From Elusimicrobiota bacterium (GTDB lineage: Bacteria; Elusimicrobiota; Elusimicrobia; UBA1565; UBA9628): a stretch of 43,563 nt of DNA. Position 1 is the stretch's first letter. Each line of letters opens with the position of its first letter. Where the stretch lies: the NCBI GenBank assembly GCA_016182905.1, contig JACPFR010000049.1:1-43563 (forward strand). The letters are read 5' to 3'. Below the pieces are notes generated by a model. It worked only from the letters and a program-made list of their open reading frames with translations, was not told the origin of the DNA and ran no database searches. The position numbers were made by a program, and so were the translations under genes. This document shows positions 25,655 to 33,767 of this stretch, piece by piece.

Positions 25655-27554
25655 TTTGCTGACGGCGCTCCTCGTCCTGGGGCCCTCCGCCGCCCGGGCC
25701 GGCGTCGTCGCCGGCCTGAGGACGCTCCCCGGCGCGCCCGTCCCCGTGCTCACGCTCTCCGCGCCGCTCGTCCGGCCGACGGTCCTGCCCGTCGGATTGA
25801 TGCCGTCGCTCGCCCCGGCCCTCGCCGTCCCGAGCCCGCTGCTCGCCGCGCCCGCGCTCGCGATGCCGGCGGTCCCCGTCGCCGCCGCTCCCGTCCCAGC
25901 GAGCGCCGTCCGCTCGCTGAACGCGATGGGGGAGGCACTCCCCGCGCTCCGGGCGCCCGCGCTCACCGAGATGTCCCTGCGCGTCTCGGCCGGGGCGGCC
26001 TTCGACGGCGCGGCCCCCGTCCCGGGCGCCGTCGACCCGGCGCCTGCCCCCGCGGTCGACGCCTTCGTCCGCGAGCTGCTCGTCGTGCTGATTAAGGCCG
26101 GCGGCGACCCGACGAAGGCCGAAAAAGAACTCATCGACGTCCTCGCCCGGGCCCACGCGGCGGGTCAGCTCGGCCCGGTCCTGCAGGCGCTCGTCGCCGA
26201 CCCGCGCGTGATCCCGCACCTGCCGCCGATGCCGGCGGAGAAGCGCGCGCTGTACGCGGCCCAGTTCGCCTTCATGGTCGGCGCCGAGCTCGAGGGCGCG
26301 GGCCGCATCCCCGGCACCAAGCCCTTCGAGTCCTGGGACGACATGTCCCGGCGCCAGTCGGCCCGGATCTCCGGGAGCGCCTTCGCCCCGCGCGGCCCCG
26401 GCGAGGCGTCCCTGTTCTCGGAGCCCGGTTTCGTGAAGGAGTACGAGGCCCTGACCGGCGCCGCGTTCGCCGGCGGCAACTCGGCCGTGCCGCTCATCGA
26501 CGGCCCCGCCTCCTTCAAGGTCCGCTTCGGCCTGATGCGCAAGGCGAAGAAGAGCATCCACATCCAAAGCTGGGCCTTCTACGACGACGCCACCGGCAAC
26601 GCCGCCGCCGATCTGCTCATCGCGAAGAAGAAGGAAGGCCTCGACGTGAAGATCATGGTCGACGGCAAGACCACCGCCGCCCACGGCGCCGCCGTGCTGG
26701 CGCGCATGGCCGCGGCGGGCATCGAGATCGTGCTCTTCAACGACGCGGCCCGCAAGTACGACGGCCTTCACACGAAGATCCTGCTGGTCGACGGCGTGCA
26801 CGCGATCGTCGGCGGCATGAACTTCGGCGACGACTACTCGCACATGGGCGCCGGCAAGAAGTGGCGCGACACCGACCTGTACTACCGCGGCCGCGTCGTC
26901 GGCCAGACCGCGCGCTTCATGGCCGCCCTGTGGAACGCGCAGGTCGCCGCGCAGGGCCTGCCGCACGGCTTGATGACCCCGCAGGCCGTCCGCCCCGCCT
27001 CCGGCAAGGCGCGAATGTCCTTCCTCGCCGACGACCCCGAGGGCGAGGCGACCATCATGCTCGCCTACCTGAAGGCCATCTCGGGCGCCTCCCGCGTCAT
27101 CAACATCGAGAACGCCTATCTGATCACGATGCCCCAGCTGCGCGAGGCCCTGCTGGGGGCGCTGCGCCGCGGCGTGAAGGTCAACATCCTGACCAACTCC
27201 GCGGAGAGCATCGACGAGCCGATCGTCATCGCCCCCATCCTCGCGAGCCTGCCCGAGTTGACCGCCGCGGGCGCCGCGGTCGGCCTCAAGCGCGGCGACA
27301 CCGTGCACAGCAAGTTCATGACCGTCGACGGCCTGTTCTCCATCGTCGGCTCCTTCAACCTGCACCCGCGCAGCATCCGCTACGAGTTCGAGCTGATCGT
27401 CGGCGCCCTCGACGCGCGCGTCGCGGCCCGCCTCGACGCCGCCTTCGCCGCCGACATGGCCGCCGCCCTGCCCGTGACCGACCCCGCCGCGCTGGCGATC
27501 CCCGATTCCCCCCTGAACCGGATCGTGCGGCGCTACCTGTACAACCAGCTGTAG
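25638..27554 (+). CDS. Exported phospholipase D/cardiolipin synthase-like protein with Ala/Pro-rich leader
   Basis: A 638-residue protein with two HxKxxxxD motifs of the phospholipase D superfamily: 'HTKILLVDGVHAIVGGMNFGDDY' near residue 378 and 'HSKFMTVDGLFSIVGSFNLHPRS' near 556. This is the order and spacing of a two-motif enzyme such as cardiolipin synthase. The N-terminus is a signal peptide (MRDRAALLTALLVLGPSAARA) followed by about 110 Ala/Pro/Val-rich residues and a helical region, not the two membrane helices of standard cardiolipin synthase. The enzyme probably acts in the periplasm or outside, hydrolysing or transferring phosphatidyl groups. The transcript is predicted to be leaderless. 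Confidence 0.88.
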   Translation: MRDRAALLTALLVLGPSAARAGVVAGLRTLPGAPVPVLTLSAPLVRPTVLPVGLMPSLAPALAVPSPLLAAPALAMPAVPVAAAPVPASAVRSLNAMGEALPALRAPALTEMSLRVSAGAAFDGAAPVPGAVDPAPAPAVDAFVRELLVVLIKAGGDPTKAEKELIDVLARAHAAGQLGPVLQALVADPRVIPHLPPMPAEKRALYAAQFAFMVGAELEGAGRIPGTKPFESWDDMSRRQSARISGSAFAPRGPGEASLFSEPGFVKEYEALTGAAFAGGNSAVPLIDGPASFKVRFGLMRKAKKSIHIQSWAFYDDATGNAAADLLIAKKKEGLDVKIMVDGKTTAAHGAAVLARMAAAGIEIVLFNDAARKYDGLHTKILLVDGVHAIVGGMNFGDDYSHMGAGKKWRDTDLYYRGRVVGQTARFMAALWNAQVAAQGLPHGLMTPQAVRPASGKARMSFLADDPEGEATIMLAYLKAISGASRVINIENAYLITMPQLREALLGALRRGVKVNILTNSAESIDEPIVIAPILASLPELTAAGAAVGLKRGDTVHSKFMTVDGLFSIVGSFNLHPRSIRYEFELIVGALDARVAARLDAAFAADMAAALPVTDPAALAIPDSPLNRIVRRYLYNQL

Positions 27555-27565
27555 AACGGCGGTTC

Positions 27566-27623
27566 AACCACAAAGACACGAAGAGTATTCGTCCTCTTCG
27601 TGACTTCGTGTCTTTGTGGTTCA
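27566..27623. repeat. Inverted pair of 'CTTTGTG' repeats
   Basis: The left arm AACCACAAAGACACGAAG (27566-27583) is the exact complement of CTTCGTGTCTTTGTGGTT (27604-27621), with a 20-base spacer. The right half (27594-27623) matches the copy at 8751-8780 at 28 of 30 bases. It lies 12 bases after the phospholipase D-like stop, so it may also act as a transcript-end hairpin. Confidence 0.75.
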
Positions 27624-27636
27624 ATCCGTTCCCGTC

Positions 27637-27645
27637 TGTTATACT
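27637..27645 (+). promoter_or_regulatory. Extended -10 element
   Basis: TGTTATACT is an extended -10 (hexamer 27640-27645) lying 7 bases before the GTG start at 27653, consistent with a leaderless or near-leaderless mRNA. The -35 region falls in the repeat pair. Confidence 0.6.
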
Positions 27646-27652
27646 CATCCTC

Positions 27653-28525
27653 GTGCTCCGTCTTTTTTTCCTGCTTCTTCTTCCCGCGCCCGTCTTCGCG
27701 CTCGACATCGAGCGCGAGGAGTACGCGATCGTCGGCTGGAACAACGCCTGCTCGGTGGCGGTCGAGCGCTACGCCTATCCCGTCCTCGGCCAGGCCATCC
27801 ACGGCGAGCCGATCACCTCGCGCATCGGGACCCTGGCCATCGTCACCTCCCGGCCCGTCGTCGAGACGCGCTGGGTGTACGAGGCCGACGGCGCCAACAC
27901 CCACGACAAGATCGCCATCGCCGCCTTCCGCCGGAAGCTGCGCAAGGCCGGCTTCGACCGCCGCGGCTTCGACGAGACCATCCGCGACGCCGTGACGGTC
28001 GAGTCGCCGGGCTCGGCCGAGGTGATCCTGTCCACGGCCATCCTCGAGGCGCGCCCCGACTTCTGGCCCGACACGAACGAATGGCGCCTGGGGCACGCCC
28101 ACTACAACCCCCTGGGCACCTGCGCGCTCCTCGTCTACGAGAAGATCGGCGAGCGGGACCGCTACAAGTTCATCCTGACGCGCATCTACAACGCGAACGC
28201 CCGCCCCGAGCGCGGCCGGGCCCACACCACGAACGGGCGCCTGCTGTTCAACTCCGGAGACCTGGCCGGCGCGCTGGCCGAGAGCGAGATCGGCGCCCGG
28301 ACCGCCCCCGAGGTGGGGGGCACCCGCTACCAGCACGCCGCGATGCTGGCGCTCAACGGACGCCTCGACGACTCGATGCGCGAGCTGCTCGCCGCGGCCA
28401 AGCTCGACGACCGCTTCGCCGCCAAGGCCGCCAAGGACGAGGATTTCGACTCCCTGCGCAACCGCCAGGATTTCCAGGAGCTCATCCTCAAGCGGGAGCG
28501 CCCGCCCGACCCAGGCGCCCCCTGA
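27653..28525 (+). CDS. Exported protein of unknown function with TPR-like C-terminus
   Basis: A 290-residue protein. The GTG at 27653 gives a compact signal peptide (VLRLFFLLLLPAPVFA) directly after a promoter; longer in-frame extensions run through the repeat pair and the preceding gene. The mature N-terminal domain ('DIEREEYAIVGWNNACSVAVERYAYP') is not recognised. Residues ~200-260 ('NSGDLAGALAESEIGARTAPEVGGTRYQHAAMLALNGRLDDSMRELLAAAKLDD') read like two tetratricopeptide-type helical pairs. A role in envelope protein interaction is possible. It is followed by the metH leader. Confidence 0.7.
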   Translation: MLRLFFLLLLPAPVFALDIEREEYAIVGWNNACSVAVERYAYPVLGQAIHGEPITSRIGTLAIVTSRPVVETRWVYEADGANTHDKIAIAAFRRKLRKAGFDRRGFDETIRDAVTVESPGSAEVILSTAILEARPDFWPDTNEWRLGHAHYNPLGTCALLVYEKIGERDRYKFILTRIYNANARPERGRAHTTNGRLLFNSGDLAGALAESEIGARTAPEVGGTRYQHAAMLALNGRLDDSMRELLAAAKLDDRFAAKAAKDEDFDSLRNRQDFQELILKRERPPDPGAP

Positions 28526-28555
28526 CGCCCTCTGGCGCCGGGGGCCCCGAAGCGC

Positions 28556-28561
28556 TATAAT
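28556..28561 (+). promoter_or_regulatory. metH -10 element
   Basis: A perfect TATAAT places the transcript start near 28568, immediately before the riboswitch candidate. The -35 is weak. Confidence 0.6.
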
Positions 28562-28568
28562 GACTTCG

Positions 28569-28625
28569 TCGCAGGCGAGGATTTGTGCCCGATTGCCCCG
28601 TGCCTCAACGGGAGCTAAAAAGGCC
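28569..28625 (+). ncRNA. SAM-II riboswitch (metA motif) upstream of metH
   Basis: The conserved SAM-II blocks are present in order: GATTTG (28580-28585), CC and CGATTGC (28590-28596) in the first loop, and AGCTAAAAAGG (28613-28623) in the 3' tail, the last identical to the well-studied metX SAM-II element as remembered. P1 can form between AGGCGAGG and CCCGTGCCT (one A-G mismatch and a G-U). The loop CC and tail GG can form the pseudoknot. SAM-II senses S-adenosylmethionine, the product pathway of MetH, so the context fits. Covariance-model scoring was not run. Confidence 0.82.
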
Positions 28626-28629
28626 CCAG

Positions 28630-28655
28630 AAAACCACGCTCGCGGCGTGGTTTTT
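28630..28655 (+). terminator. Intrinsic-terminator-like hairpin in the metH leader
   Basis: AAAACCACGC pairs with GCGTGGTTTT (10 bp) around a 5-base loop, followed by one more T. It lies 5-6 bases after the riboswitch tail and 16 bases before the likely start codon, so it could be the expression platform. Confidence 0.6.
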
Positions 28656-28671
28656 CGATTTAAGAGGGACA

Positions 28672-31600
28672 TTGAGCCAGGGACGACACCTTTTCACCGA
28701 TCGCGGCCGCGAGGACGAGCTCCGGGAGCTCCTCCACCGCCGCCTGCTCGTGCTCGACGGCGCCATGGGCACCATGCTCCAGGCCCGCGACCTCAAGGCC
28801 GCCGACTTCGGCGGCGAGGCCCTCGAGGGCTGCAACGAGAACCTGGTCCTCACCCGCCCCGACGTGATCCAGTCCGTCCACGAGGCGTACTTCGCCGCCG
28901 GCGCGGACGTCATCGAGACCAACACCTTCGGCTCGATCAGGCACGTGCTGGCTGAATACGGCCTGCAGGACAAGGCCCGCGAGATCAACAAGAAGGCCTG
29001 CGAGCTCGGCCGCGCGGCCGCCGCGAAGCACGCGACGAAGGACAAGCCCCGCTTCGTCGCCGGCTCGCTCGGCCCCGGCACCAAGTCGATCTCGGTCACC
29101 GGCGGCATCACCTACGACGAGGTCCTCGCCGGCTACCGCGAGGCGGCGGCGGGCCTGCTCGAGGGCGGCGCCGACCTGATCCTGCTCGAGACCCAGCAGG
29201 ACACGATCAACATCAAGGCCTCGATCAACGGCGTGCAAACGGCTTTCCGCGACGCCGATCGCTCGATCCCGGTCATCCTCTCCGTCTCCATCGAGACGAT
29301 GGGCACGATGCTGGGCGGCCAGGACATCGCCGCCTTGGCCGACGCCGTCTCCCACTTCGACCTCCTCGCCATCGGCATGAACTGCGCCACCGGCCCGGAC
29401 TTCATGACCGATCATCTTCGCACGCTGTCTTCCCTCACGCGGGCTTTCACGATCTGTTACCCGAACGCCGGCCTGCCCGACGAGAACGGTGTTTACAACG
29501 AGAGCCCCGCGATGGTCGCCAAGAAGGTCGCGCGCTTCGCCGACGAGGGCTGGGTCAACCTGGTCGGCGGCTGCTGCGGCACGACGCCGGAGCACATCCG
29601 CCTGATGGCCGAGGCCGTCGCGGGCAAGCCGCCCCGCCGCGCTCACAAGCCCCGGCGCTCCTCGGTGTCCGGCATGGAGTCGCTCTCCCTCGACGAGGAC
29701 CGCCGCCCGCTGATCGTCGGCGAGCGCACCAACGTCATCGGGTCGCGCAAGTTCAAGGAGCTGATCGTGTCCGGCGACCTCGAGTCCGCCGCCGAGCTCG
29801 CCCGCCATCAGGTCCGCGCCGGCGCCCACGTCATCGACGTCTGCCTGGCCAACCCCGACCGCGACGAGAAGGACGACCTGATCGCGTTCTTCGAGAAGGC
29901 GGTCAAGAAGGTGAAGGTCCCCTTCATGATCGACTCGACCGACGCCAAGGTCATGGAGGAGGCCCTCAAGCGCGCGCCCGGCAAGTGCATCCTCAACTCG
30001 ATCAACCTCGAGGACGGCGAGGAGCGCTTCGAGGCCGTCATCCCCCTCGTCCACCGGTTCGGCGCCGCCCTCGTCGTGGGCACCATCGACGAGGACAAGG
30101 TCATGGGCATGGGCCTGACGCGGGAGCGCAAGCTCGCCATCGCCAAGCGCTCGTTCGACCTTCTCACCACGAAGTACGGGATCGCGCCCGAGGACATCAT
30201 CTTCGACCCCCTCGTCTTCCCCGCCGGCACCGGCGACAAGAACTACTGGGGCTCCGCGGTCGAGACGATCGAGGGCATCAAGCTGATCAAGGCGGCCATG
30301 CCGCGATGCAAGACCGTCTTGGGCATCTCCAACGTGTCCTTCGGTCTTCCGGCCGCCGGCCGCGAGGTCCTCAATTCCGTTTTCCTGCATCACTGCGTCG
30401 AGGCGGGTCTCGACCTCGCCATCGTCAACGCCGAGAAGCTCGCCCGGTACTCCCAGATCCCTGACGTCGAGAAGAAGCTCGCCTGGGACGTGTTGTCCTG
30501 GACCGGCCCCGGCGACCCCAAGCATCCCGCCGGCTTCGACGCCGTCGCGGCCTTCTCCGAGCATTTTCGCCTGATCAAGACCGTCGAGAAGAGCCCCTCG
30601 CAGCGCCTCCTGCTCCCCATCGGCGAGCGCGTGCCGAAGAACGTCGTCGAGGGCTCCCAGGAGGGACTGAAGGCCGACCTCGACGAGCTGCTCAAGACGC
30701 TGAAGCCCCTCGAGATCATCAACGGCCCGCTGATGAAGGGCATGGACGAGGTCGGCCGCCTGTTCGGCGCCAACACGATGATCGTCGCCGAGGTCCTGCA
30801 GTCGGCCGAGGTGATGAAGGCCGCCGTCGCCCACCTCGAGCCGCACATGACCGTCGCCGATTCCGCCACGCGCGCGACCATCCTGCTCGCCACCGTGAAG
30901 GGCGACGTGCACGACATCGGCAAGAACCTCGTGCACATCATTCTTAAGAACAACGGGTATAAGGTCGTGGATCTGGGCATCAAGGTCGCCCCCGAGCAGC
31001 TGCTCGAAGCCGTGAAGAAACATTCACCCGACGCCATCGGCCTCTCCGGTCTTCTCGTCAAGTCCGCGCAGATGATGGTCGTCACCGCCGACGACCTGAC
31101 GGCGGCCGGGATACGCCTTCCCATCCTCGTCGGCGGCGCGGCGCTCTCCCCGCGCTTCGCGGCCAAGCGCATCGCGCCCTCTTACGACGGCCCCGTTTTC
31201 TACGCCAAGGACGCGATGACGGGTCTCTCGCTCGCCAACGACTACTTCGGCGAAAAGAAAGAGGCGCTTCTCGCCAAGAACAAGGAGATCCAGGAATACC
31301 TGCGCGCCGAGACGATCGCCCCCGCCGCCGCCGAGGTCGCGGGCCCCGCGGCGCCCAGGATCGAGATCGTCCACGAGACGCCGCCCGTCCCGCCCGACCT
31401 CAAGCTCCACGCGCTCTCCGACTTCCCCGTCGACGAGATATTCCGATACATCAATCCGATCATGCTGTACGGCAAGCATCTCGGCCTGCGCGGGAACCTC
31501 GAGCAGCACCTCAAGGACAAGAACCCGAAGGCCGTCGAGCTTCATAAAAGAGTCCAGGCGCTGCAGGACGAGATCATGGCCAGGGGCCTCATCAAGCCCA

Positions 31601-32205
31601 GGGCCGTGTTCAAGTTCTTCGCCGTCGAGGCCGCGGGCGACCGCATGAACCTCTTCGAATCGCCTTCGGCGATTTCTCCTTTAGACGGCTTCGACTTCCC
31701 GCGCCAGCCCGCCGGCGACCGCCTGTGCCTGGCCGACTTCATCAAGCCCGCGGGCGGCGACGGGCGAGACTACGCGGCGATGTTCGTCGTCACCTGCGGC
31801 GCCGGCATCCGCGAGCTGTCCGACAAATACCGGGACGAGGGCGAGTACCTCAAGAGCCACGCCCTGCAGTCGATCGCCATCGAGGCCGCCGAGGGCTTCG
31901 CCGAGCTGCTCCACGAGCGGATCCGCCGCATGTGGGGCATCGGCGATCCCGCCGGCCAGAGCATCCGCGAGAAGTTCCAGGGCAAGTACCGCGGCATCCG
32001 CGTCAGCTTCGGCTACCCCGCCTGCCCGAACCTCGAGGACCAGGCCATCCTCTTCAAGCTCCTCGACCCCGAGACCAACTGCGGGGTCCAGCTCACCGAG
32101 GGCTTCATGATGGAGCCCGAGGCCACCGTCTCCGCCCTCGTCTTCCACCACCCGAAGGCGCGCTACTTCTCCGTCGGCCAAAGCGAGGCCGCCGCCGCCT
32201 CATGA
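28672..32205 (+). CDS. metH: Cobalamin-dependent methionine synthase
   Basis: About 1177 residues with all four modules. The homocysteine domain has the zinc cysteines in 'GMNCATG' (~238) and 'GGCCGTT' (~301). The pterin domain starts near '[14 protein letters not shown]'. The cobalamin domain has '[10 protein letters not shown]' (~745), with the cobalt-ligand histidine, and 'GLSGLLVKS'. The activation domain has '[13 protein letters not shown]' near 1107. The frame is open upstream to 28585, but that start lies inside the riboswitch; TTG at 28672, after AAGAGGG, is preferred and gives the usual ~20 residues before '[13 protein letters not shown]'. The site-to-start gap is short (3-4 bases). 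It overlaps the next gene by ATGA. Confidence 0.95.
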   Translation: MSQGRHLFTDRGREDELRELLHRRLLVLDGAMGTMLQARDLKAADFGGEALEGCNENLVLTRPDVIQSVHEAYFAAGADVIETNTFGSIRHVLAEYGLQDKAREINKKACELGRAAAAKHATKDKPRFVAGSLGPGTKSISVTGGITYDEVLAGYREAAAGLLEGGADLILLETQQDTINIKASINGVQTAFRDADRSIPVILSVSIETMGTMLGGQDIAALADAVSHFDLLAIGMNCATGPDFMTDHLRTLSSLTRAFTICYPNAGLPDENGVYNESPAMVAKKVARFADEGWVNLVGGCCGTTPEHIRLMAEAVAGKPPRRAHKPRRSSVSGMESLSLDEDRRPLIVGERTNVIGSRKFKELIVSGDLESAAELARHQVRAGAHVIDVCLANPDRDEKDDLIAFFEKAVKKVKVPFMIDSTDAKVMEEALKRAPGKCILNSINLEDGEERFEAVIPLVHRFGAALVVGTIDEDKVMGMGLTRERKLAIAKRSFDLLTTKYGIAPEDIIFDPLVFPAGTGDKNYWGSAVETIEGIKLIKAAMPRCKTVLGISNVSFGLPAAGREVLNSVFLHHCVEAGLDLAIVNAEKLARYSQIPDVEKKLAWDVLSWTGPGDPKHPAGFDAVAAFSEHFRLIKTVEKSPSQRLLLPIGERVPKNVVEGSQEGLKADLDELLKTLKPLEIINGPLMKGMDEVGRLFGANTMIVAEVLQSAEVMKAAVAHLEPHMTVADSATRATILLATVKGDVHDIGKNLVHIILKNNGYKVVDLGIKVAPEQLLEAVKKHSPDAIGLSGLLVKSAQMMVVTADDLTAAGIRLPILVGGAALSPRFAAKRIAPSYDGPVFYAKDAMTGLSLANDYFGEKKEALLAKNKEIQEYLRAETIAPAAAEVAGPAAPRIEIVHETPPVPPDLKLHALSDFPVDEIFRYINPIMLYGKHLGLRGNLEQHLKDKNPKAVELHKRVQALQDEIMARGLIKPRAVFKFFAVEAAGDRMNLFESPSAISPLDGFDFPRQPAGDRLCLADFIKPAGGDGRDYAAMFVVTCGAGIRELSDKYRDEGEYLKSHALQSIAIEAAEGFAELLHERIRRMWGIGDPAGQSIREKFQGKYRGIRVSFGYPACPNLEDQAILFKLLDPETNCGVQLTEGFMMEPEATVSALVFHHPKARYFSVGQSEAAAAS

Positions 32206-33254
32206 TCGCGGCGCTCGGGCTCGCGCTCGCGCTGAATGCCTCCGCCCGGACGCCGCAAGCCGTCGTCGCCCGGACCATGGCCCGCGCCGAGAAGCTGGTC
32301 GCGGCGCAGAAGGGAAAAGACGCCTGGGAGCGGCGCGACCTGGATCGTCAGGCCGAAGACCTCTACAAGGACATCAAGCCGCTGGGCTGGAAAGCGGCGC
32401 CCGCCTTGGCCGCCGCCGTCGCCGACCTCAAGCGCCCGGCTAAGGTACGCCTGTTCGCCGTCTCCTTCCTCGCGTTGATCCGAGATCCCGCCGCCTTCCC
32501 TCCGCTCGAGGACATCCTCCTGAACCCGGAGCAGGACCTGACGGTGCGCGCGCTCGCCGCGCAAAGCCTCCCCGGCCAGGGCGCGCCGGACGCCGCCGTG
32601 AGCAGGACGCTGTGCGCGGCGCTCGCGCAGAAGGAGCTGCCGCGCGAGGTGCTCGACGACGTCTTGATGTCGCTCGGCCGCTACGGCTGCCGCGAGCCCG
32701 CGGCGCTCGTTCGCCTGGCGCGCTCGTCCGGCCCGCGCCCCGGCCCGAAGGACCTCCCCGTGGTCGCCGCCGCGCTCGGCGCGCTGGGCCGCTCCCGCGG
32801 CGCCGTCTCCGGCCTGGCCTTGCTCGAACTCATCAGCTGGTTCCCCGCCCGCGGCGACGCGCGCGCCGCCGCGATCAAGGCGCTCGACGCGCGCCGCGCG
32901 GAGGTCGCCGACTGGCTCGCCCCCGAGACCTTGCCCGTCGTCGCCGAGGCCCTGCGCTCCGAGAGCGAGCGCTGGGACACGATGATCCCCCTCGTCCGCC
33001 TCGCCGCGGTCCTCGGCCCCGACGCCGGGCCGGCGCTGGCGCGCCTGTCGGATCATCCCGACGCCGAGGTGCTGGCCGCGGCCGCCGAGGCGATGGTCCT
33101 CTTCAAGCGCGTCGAGGCGATCCCCGCGCTCGAGGCCGTGATCGCGGGCGCGCTGCGCGACCCGCGGTTCTCCCCCAAAGAGGGACGCCCCGACCCCGCG
33201 GTCTCGCTGGCTCGGATCGAGAAGGCCGTCGACGCCCTGCGCCGCGCGCGCTGA
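32202..33254 (+). CDS. Exported HEAT-repeat-like protein
   Basis: A 350-residue protein starting in an ATGA overlap with metH, with a short hydrophobic N-terminus ([15 protein letters not shown]) that may be a signal peptide. The rest is alpha-helical with repeated pairs such as 'PAKVRLFAVSFLALIRDPAAFPPLEDIL', 'LTVRALAAQSLPG' and 'HPDAEVLAAAAEAMVLFKRVEAIPALEAVI', the pattern of HEAT/PBS-lyase-type repeats used as protein-binding scaffolds. No catalytic motif is seen. The link with metH is probably only positional. Confidence 0.7.
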   Translation: MIAALGLALALNASARTPQAVVARTMARAEKLVAAQKGKDAWERRDLDRQAEDLYKDIKPLGWKAAPALAAAVADLKRPAKVRLFAVSFLALIRDPAAFPPLEDILLNPEQDLTVRALAAQSLPGQGAPDAAVSRTLCAALAQKELPREVLDDVLMSLGRYGCREPAALVRLARSSGPRPGPKDLPVVAAALGALGRSRGAVSGLALLELISWFPARGDARAAAIKALDARRAEVADWLAPETLPVVAEALRSESERWDTMIPLVRLAAVLGPDAGPALARLSDHPDAEVLAAAAEAMVLFKRVEAIPALEAVIAGALRDPRFSPKEGRPDPAVSLARIEKAVDALRRAR

Positions 33255-33271
33255 CTGTTTCCGGAAACAGT
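33254..33271. promoter_or_regulatory. 18-bp perfect palindrome (candidate operator)
   Basis: ACTGTTTCCGGAAACAGT is fully self-complementary. It ends 4 bases before the TATACT -10 and covers the -35 to spacer region of the next gene, the usual place for a repressor site. Confidence 0.6.
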
Positions 33272-33275
33272 TCGC

Positions 33276-33281
33276 TATACT
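33276..33281 (+). promoter_or_regulatory. -10 element of a leaderless gene
   Basis: TATACT lies exactly 6 bases before the GTG start at 33288, so transcription should begin at or next to the start codon. No Shine-Dalgarno sequence is possible. Confidence 0.65.
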
Positions 33282-33287
33282 TTTCCC

Positions 33288-33767
33288 GTGCCCGACTACT
33301 TCCCCCTCGTCAAAGGCGCCGTGCGCGAGTACGCGACGGAGAACTCCTCCGGAGCCGGCACCTACGTCGTCGAGGTCCTCGACGTCGAGACCAAAGGCGG
33401 CGTCACGACCGCCAAGGTCCGCCGCACCGTCAAGCTCCCCAAGGAGCCGGAGGTCGTCGCCGAGGTGACCGTGACCTGCGACGCCGCCGGCGTGCGCGCG
33501 GGGACGGACATCGAGTTCAACGCCCCGGTCAAGGTCGGCACCGAGTGGGTCAGCTCTCCGCGCCGGAACTGGATCGAGTCGCTCGACGCGGCCGTCGAGA
33601 CGCCGGCCGGGAAGTTCACGGGCTGCCTGCGCGTGGCCTACCTCATCGCCGAGGGCGACGGCGGCTCCGGCGAGCGCTTCTACGCGCCGGGCGTGGGGCT
33701 CGTGAAGGTCGTCGACAACGACGAAGGCGAGCCGCTGAGCTTCTCGCTCGTCAAGAAGACGCCCTAG
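33288..33767 (+). CDS. Small beta-rich protein of unknown function
   Basis: A 159-residue protein beginning MPDYFPLVKGAVREYATEN. The 'YFPL..G..x.Y' opening occurs in many uncharacterised beta-sandwich proteins that carry it after a signal peptide. Here no signal peptide is visible from the GTG, and the promoter lies right upstream, so a longer start is unlikely. The rest alternates strands ('TYVVEVLDVETKGGVTTAKVRRTVKL', 'GERFYAPGVGLVKVVDND'). Its stop shares the CTAG tetranucleotide with the stop of the convergent gene. It appears to be regulated through the palindrome upstream. Confidence 0.65.
   Translation: MPDYFPLVKGAVREYATENSSGAGTYVVEVLDVETKGGVTTAKVRRTVKLPKEPEVVAEVTVTCDAAGVRAGTDIEFNAPVKVGTEWVSSPRRNWIESLDAAVETPAGKFTGCLRVAYLIAEGDGGSGERFYAPGVGLVKVVDNDEGEPLSFSLVKKTP

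Noticed and set aside
28569-28655. Cobalamin, SAM-I or SAH riboswitch before metH
   Set aside because: The B12 box, the SAM-I core and the SAH core are absent; the conserved blocks match SAM-II instead.
28585-28671. Extension of metH to a GTG inside the leader
   Set aside because: These codons run through the SAM-II aptamer and terminator hairpin and add residues not seen in MetH; the TTG at 28672 after AAGAGGG is the better start.
28660-31023. Minus-strand open frame of 787 codons opposite metH
   Set aside because: The metH reading frame has every expected catalytic motif; the antisense frame has only Asp/Val/Leu/Gly-rich shadow sequence.
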